Source: Echinostoma caproni (lineage: Eukaryota; Platyhelminthes; Trematoda; Plagiorchiida; Echinostomatidae). From it: a stretch of DNA of 64,000 nt. The notes beneath the pieces are model-generated. The model did no database searches and was not told where the DNA came from. It saw nothing but the letters and a program-made list of their open reading frames with translations. Where the stretch lies: NCBI GenBank assembly GCA_900618425.1, contig UZAN01039756.1:30624-94623 (forward strand), written 5' to 3'. Shown piece by piece: positions 59,919-64,000 of this stretch (positions are counted from its first letter, which is position 1; every line of letters begins with the position of its first letter). Made by a program: the position numbers and the translations under genes.

Positions 59919-62384
59919 TACGTTTTTATTGTTGTTGTGTATGCATTTTTATCATTTTCATCGCAGTTTAACGGGGAGCAGTTTTCTACTGGAATAATTT
60001 CTAGCACCAGTCGTTACCTTATGTTACAACACAAAACCATCGAGGTCATTGATCGCGCGTTAGTACAAAAAATATGACTGTGATATAAGTAGATTTGTGA
60101 CCCACAACTGTACAGACCACTTGACCCCAATTTACGACCGTAGGAATGAAAACAATTCACATGGCTAGTCACCGGTAGCATTTAGTCTAACTTAACGAAA
60201 GAAGCATGAATAATGAGTGCATTCAACACAAAAGGTCGAACATGTGCATTCAGGTCATTCTGTCCGTGAATTTTCAGAATATTGATAAGTTGTTCATAGA
60301 TTAATTGTTGACAATATACATTTTGTATTTTGGTGCATAACGAATGTCTTTAGAGATAGGAGAAATCCGGCTGCTGCGATTTACCTACAAGTGAAAATTA
60401 TAGCTTCACGATAATTGTGTTTACTGTTCATCTATTTTTTGCAGATAAACGGATCGTCAGAATACATCGTAGTAGTAAAACTTTGCCGTTATCCAGTGAG
60501 GTAACTGCTCAAGTTTCCTTAAAAGAACATTCCAACCCAATTGGGTGGACACTACAGAGATGTGCAAACTGCTTTTTATTATTTCAAAGCAGTTTGAATT
60601 TCAGGCGTAGCATGCAAGTTGCTAATTGTTCATTGAAATATAGTTGAATATATTGGTTAAACTGTGACTCATCACTGCAAAGAACGCCAAACAGTTCTGT
60701 TTATATAAATAATGTCCAATTGTAGTTCGCATGAAGTAACTAGTGATATGCGAAAGAAATGTCGCTGCAGCAGACATCTTGCATAACACTACTGGCCTTT
60801 TTCAAATTCATTCGGGGAAATCATTGTTTCCAGTTCTGTTTATTTCTTTCAGTGCTATGCATCCCGGTTGCATACAATACAGTGATCAGAACATCGTGTT
60901 TATTCCCGTAACATTTTTGATAGCTTACTCCTTAATCGAGGCAGTTTTGGTAATAACACATTGTAGACCGGATCACTCTGATGTGAATATATTTGTGTCA
61001 CGTATTTACTACTTGCAAATGTTTAGTGCATTCAGTTGTGAGTTCGTACAGTGTGCACTGCTCAGTGTCTATATTTGTTTGCGCTTAAACTGGTTGAAGG
61101 CCAGCACGATAAAGGATGACATAAAATGGAAAAATTTCTAACCAAATTGCATGTTTAGTATATTTCGAAACTTTCTTTGTTGCGCTTAAACTCCATCGAC
61201 CGACCCTAGAATTGCATGTTCCACATTGTTGAAACCGGGCCCTGTTGCCGTATGCTTTTCACCTTTCTGTGAAACGTAGCTACTGGTCTTTATTGTGAAA
61301 CATTCACCAGTGCTATCAAGAAATAAATTTTTAGTCGTTTGAAGGAGATGGTTTTGGTTGAACAATACTTTCCATCTGTTTGGATTGAGATCATGCACCC
61401 CCTGGCATATTTTGAAGCATTTCATTGTTGTCACTGCTCCGGACCAGAGTTTTGTAGTTCTCAGTCGAGAAATGTAGCAGCCGTTCCGGTACATCATCCC
61501 GAGGAACTCTTTCCCCCGTAGCCATTTAGGAAAGAGGTACGGAATTCAGCGTCATTTCCCTGTAGCTTCAAACTGAATTGAATAACACGCGAGCATTTAA
61601 ATAATGCATGAGTTCCATTTAACCAGTTATTTTACTCTACTTGAATAAAGTGAACTCATGATTGACTTGTGTTACGGCTGCGTGCAGCATAGTTTATGAG
61701 CAATGCTGAGGTCTTGGTCATCCACGTGTATCTCTTCACGGTCCCTTTGTGCCTGCTTCTCCTGAGAATAGTTGACCAGGTTTATCCATACAAATTATTT
61801 ATGACACGTGAAACATCACACACAATCAATACTGGGTCATTATCTCTGCGACTTAGAGTGGTTAAACGGGAGTGAAGCAAATCTTCACTGGGGTCAAACA
61901 TAAGAGCGAAACTTTGAAATGTTTTCCAACGAATTGCTTCTGACTTTGGTGTAACCCATCAAGCTTTAATTTTATGTGATAAGTCAGCTGCAAAAAAGCA
62001 CTATGGGCAACCACGTCAGATAGATAAGTGTTCTATACGGATCTACGGCATTATCGCAATCTAATAGATGTCAAGTCAAACGTGTAAATATCCAACACTG
62101 CTGAAATGAAAACGCTTACCGGTGATTTACAGTGCCTTCATATGAAGACCACTAGTAGTCTGCTAGTAAGTACCGCTCGGAGAACATAATGTTTAACGGA
62201 TGTTTAACTGAGACGGTGTTGGAGAATGTTTCATGAGTTAGGCTTGATCAAAAGCAGTGCAAACAATCGTTAATTTAGGAGAAGTATTTGTATGCATTTG
62301 TAGACCAATGAATCTCACTCGAACACACAGTCCCTCCTGTTGTACTTGGTCTTAATGCTTGATTTCGTTCGTTTGGTTCGTTAG
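59919..62384. other. No confident gene
   Basis: A 132-codon plus frame (60743-61141) is hydrophobic. A 103-codon minus frame (61186-61497) reads HDLNPNRWKVLFNQNHLLQ, protein-like but without recognised homology or clear splice sites. Both lengths are within chance for the window. The first 300 bp or so after the gap show nothing. Confidence 0.35.
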
Positions 62385-62617
62385 TTATCCATAAGGACTT
62401 TAACTTGATCCTCCATGAAGTTCAGATTAGACAAACACCGGTCGAAAACTCGGGCAGCACTGAAGAAGTTAGGATGGAATCCCAGACATCATCAACAGAA
62501 GACAAACGCGAAAGATCGCCACTTCTTTTCTCACCTGCAATTGTCCGTTTCTTACTTCATATAAATGTCTTGCAGAGGACCACAATAGCTATTATATTGT
62601 CCCATAAAGTTGAATGA
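62385..62617 (+). CDS. Putative exon, polar acidic stretch
   Basis: The acceptor cgttcgtttggttcgttag (ends 62384) is followed by an open frame in phase 1 to a TGA at 62615. It reads IHKDFNLILHEVQIRQTP, ENSGSTEEVRMESQTSS, EDKRERSPLLFSP, and on. The Ser/Glu-rich polar middle is typical of disordered protein. A donor (gtccgt) lies near 62543 if the exon ends before the hydrophobic tail. No family was recognised, and no partner exon was joined. Confidence 0.3.
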
Positions 62618-63029
62618 ATATGCCTTCTTGCATCTTCCAGCTTGAGCACAACTTTATTAGTTGATCTGGTCACCATGAACAAAAGAATCAACCGAAGGTC
62701 ACGACGTTCTCACAGCAATGGGTTTTATCACGTTTGTTGCTCATCACGCAAAGATTTGTAATAAAAGCGAGAGTTCTGTTGCAGTCCCATGTGTATCTAC
62801 GTCAACGTCACAATTATAGACCAAAACAGTAAAGTAATGATGTGTTCTTTTTTTCTTTCAATAGTAGAGTTGCAGTTAGTTGCATAGCACCATATATACA
62901 GTCGCTCAACTGCGTTATCCTGATTACTTCATTGGGAACAAAATATTTTTGTACGTGACATTTCCTGCCCATTTATGTGGGGATAGGTTGCATGATCGTC
63001 ATCCCGACAGGGATGTGATGATTCTAGCC
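62618..63029. other. No recognisable gene
   Basis: A+T-rich spacer. Nothing was identified. Confidence 0.4.
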
Positions 63030-63290
63030 TACGGGATAAGACCAGACACGGAGCGATACATTACAGTTTCTGGTCAACAAACCACAGGCCAATCGTGCAG
63101 ACCAAGCAGAAGTCGTGCAGTCCAGACAGAAGCTGTCTGATATCAAGAAAACAAGCAGGCCATTGGTGGATACCTGTATAACCAATGAACTTCGTTTGCA
63201 CATGCTACTTAATCCCACTGATTCCTTTTAATAAACGATTTGCTACTTCTATGACCTTTTTCTTGCGTCTTGGTGACGGGAGATTCTGGT
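63030..63290 (+). repeat. Dispersed repeat family 2, copy 2
   Basis: Aligns over its length with 58790-59050: gggataagaccagacacgg against gataacgccaggtctcagg at the left, and tgacgggagattc against agacggggaacgcc at the right. Same orientation, 4.2 kb apart. Divergence is high, so both are old. Confidence 0.65.
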
Positions 63291-64000
63291 GAACAAGTTC
63301 TGGTACAACTAAGTGTTTCAGTTGCGTCCGTGATTCGTAATCATTGCCTACTTTGACTACCATAAGGTATTTCATTACTTTGTGCGGTAATTGAGTATGC
63401 AGGCTCTTAACACTCTCAAATGGATTAGAACACATGACTAGTGGGCTGGCTCCACAGAGTAGAAATACTATGAATATTCAGACGGCGAAAGCCATAAGCT
63501 GCGGAACAAGAGTAGGACAACGTACAGTGAGAGAAACAGTCAATCACATGTGCATTTGACGTTTCCAGAGTTCTTCGCAAAGATTGAACCCATCTTCCAG
63601 TGGTTTAGTGGAACATCGAGCGTTTGAGAAATGGAACGACAAACTGATAATCAATATCAACCGACAGCACCAGCCGCATAGGAGACACATTAACCGAGCA
63701 GCTAAGTGAAACCTCGTCTTTTATTGTGCAAAACAACACCATTCAAAAAATATACAGTTAATAAAATAACTCGGAAAAATGAAGAAATTTGTGCAGGTGT
63801 TGCACCACCGTATGCCCGTAATTCAGGAATTCCATAATTGAGGAACCTGTCGAATCTGAAGTTTCCATAGCGGAGAGTCAAAGTTTTCGGTGGTAGTACA
63901 AACAAGACGAAGATTTGTACTTCTAGTTAATCGGATACCACAAATCTGATTGGGGTTGGAGTTAAAGATTCGAATTAGACTGAATATGATGCATGGTTCA
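63291..64000. other. No recognisable gene
   Basis: Short frames on the minus strand at 63205-63435 and 63702-63905 have no motif or splice support. Confidence 0.4.

Noticed and set aside
59322..60077. Very long open frames on both strands
   Set aside because: They run through the second run of N.
60743..61141. 132-codon hydrophobic frame
   Set aside because: T-rich DNA reads as hydrophobic residues in any frame; no start context or splice support.
61186..61497. 103-codon minus frame with NPNRWKVLFNQ
   Set aside because: Protein-like, but the opposite strand is also open, and no family or splice site could be named.
1..64000. Bacterial operons, phage, CRISPR or toxin-antitoxin systems
   Set aside because: No ribosome binding sites, no tightly packed open frames and no direct-repeat/spacer arrays; the content is eukaryotic.

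Overview
This is a draft-assembly window from an invertebrate nuclear genome, most likely a digenean flatworm (fluke). The evidence is A+T-rich DNA with no operons or ribosome binding sites, two assembly gaps of N, a retroelement complement of the kind found in flukes (CR1-like, RTE-like and Ty3/gypsy-like), and candidate genes whose introns are often only 37-54 nt with GT..AG ends. Very small introns near the 5' end of genes are a known habit of schistosomes and relatives. Genus cannot be decided by eye. No bacterial genes, CRISPR arrays, rRNA or intact tRNA genes were seen.

Layout. 1-780: broken IS630/Tc1-type transposase whose first catalytic segment is duplicated in tandem. 990-1752: two LTR-like arms in inverted orientation carrying 21-bp-phased repeats and a TATA box. 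2938-3190: piece of an RTE 3' end. 5871-6040 and 8362-8545: tRNA-derived SINE copies. 12174-12530: 3' end of a CR1-like LINE. 14520-15480: decayed Tigger/pogo-like transposase. 16750-19430 (minus): LINE with endonuclease and reverse transcriptase remains. 20735-22590 (minus): RTE-type LINE missing most of its polymerase. 24796-26106 and 26829-27640: two candidate spliced genes. 29823-31095: CR1-like LINE. 32895-33090: candidate terminal exon. 33745-36480: Ty3/gypsy pol remnant. 37599-37700: inverted SINE tail. 41445-44843: candidate spliced membrane-protein gene, or two genes. 45502-45900: gypsy gag-like remnant. 47401-49086: candidate five-exon gene holding an antisense SINE. 53373-53776 (minus): candidate two-exon gene end. 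54260-55601: candidate seven-exon gene with micro-exons. 57310-57484: best-preserved SINE. 58790-59050 and 63030-63290: two copies of another dispersed repeat. 62385-62617: candidate exon. N gaps lie at 39288-39856 and 59379-59918.

The transposon calls are the firmest part because several family motifs can be read directly. Every retroelement coding region is broken by stops or frame shifts, so these are fossils. The host-gene models rest on reading-frame continuity across hand-picked splice sites, with no transcript or homology support. None of their products was recognised with certainty. The products do not suggest one shared pathway. The most striking features are the micro-exon/tiny-intron gene at 54.3-55.6 kb, the SINE family with at least five copies in 64 kb, and the phased-repeat LTR pair near the left end.
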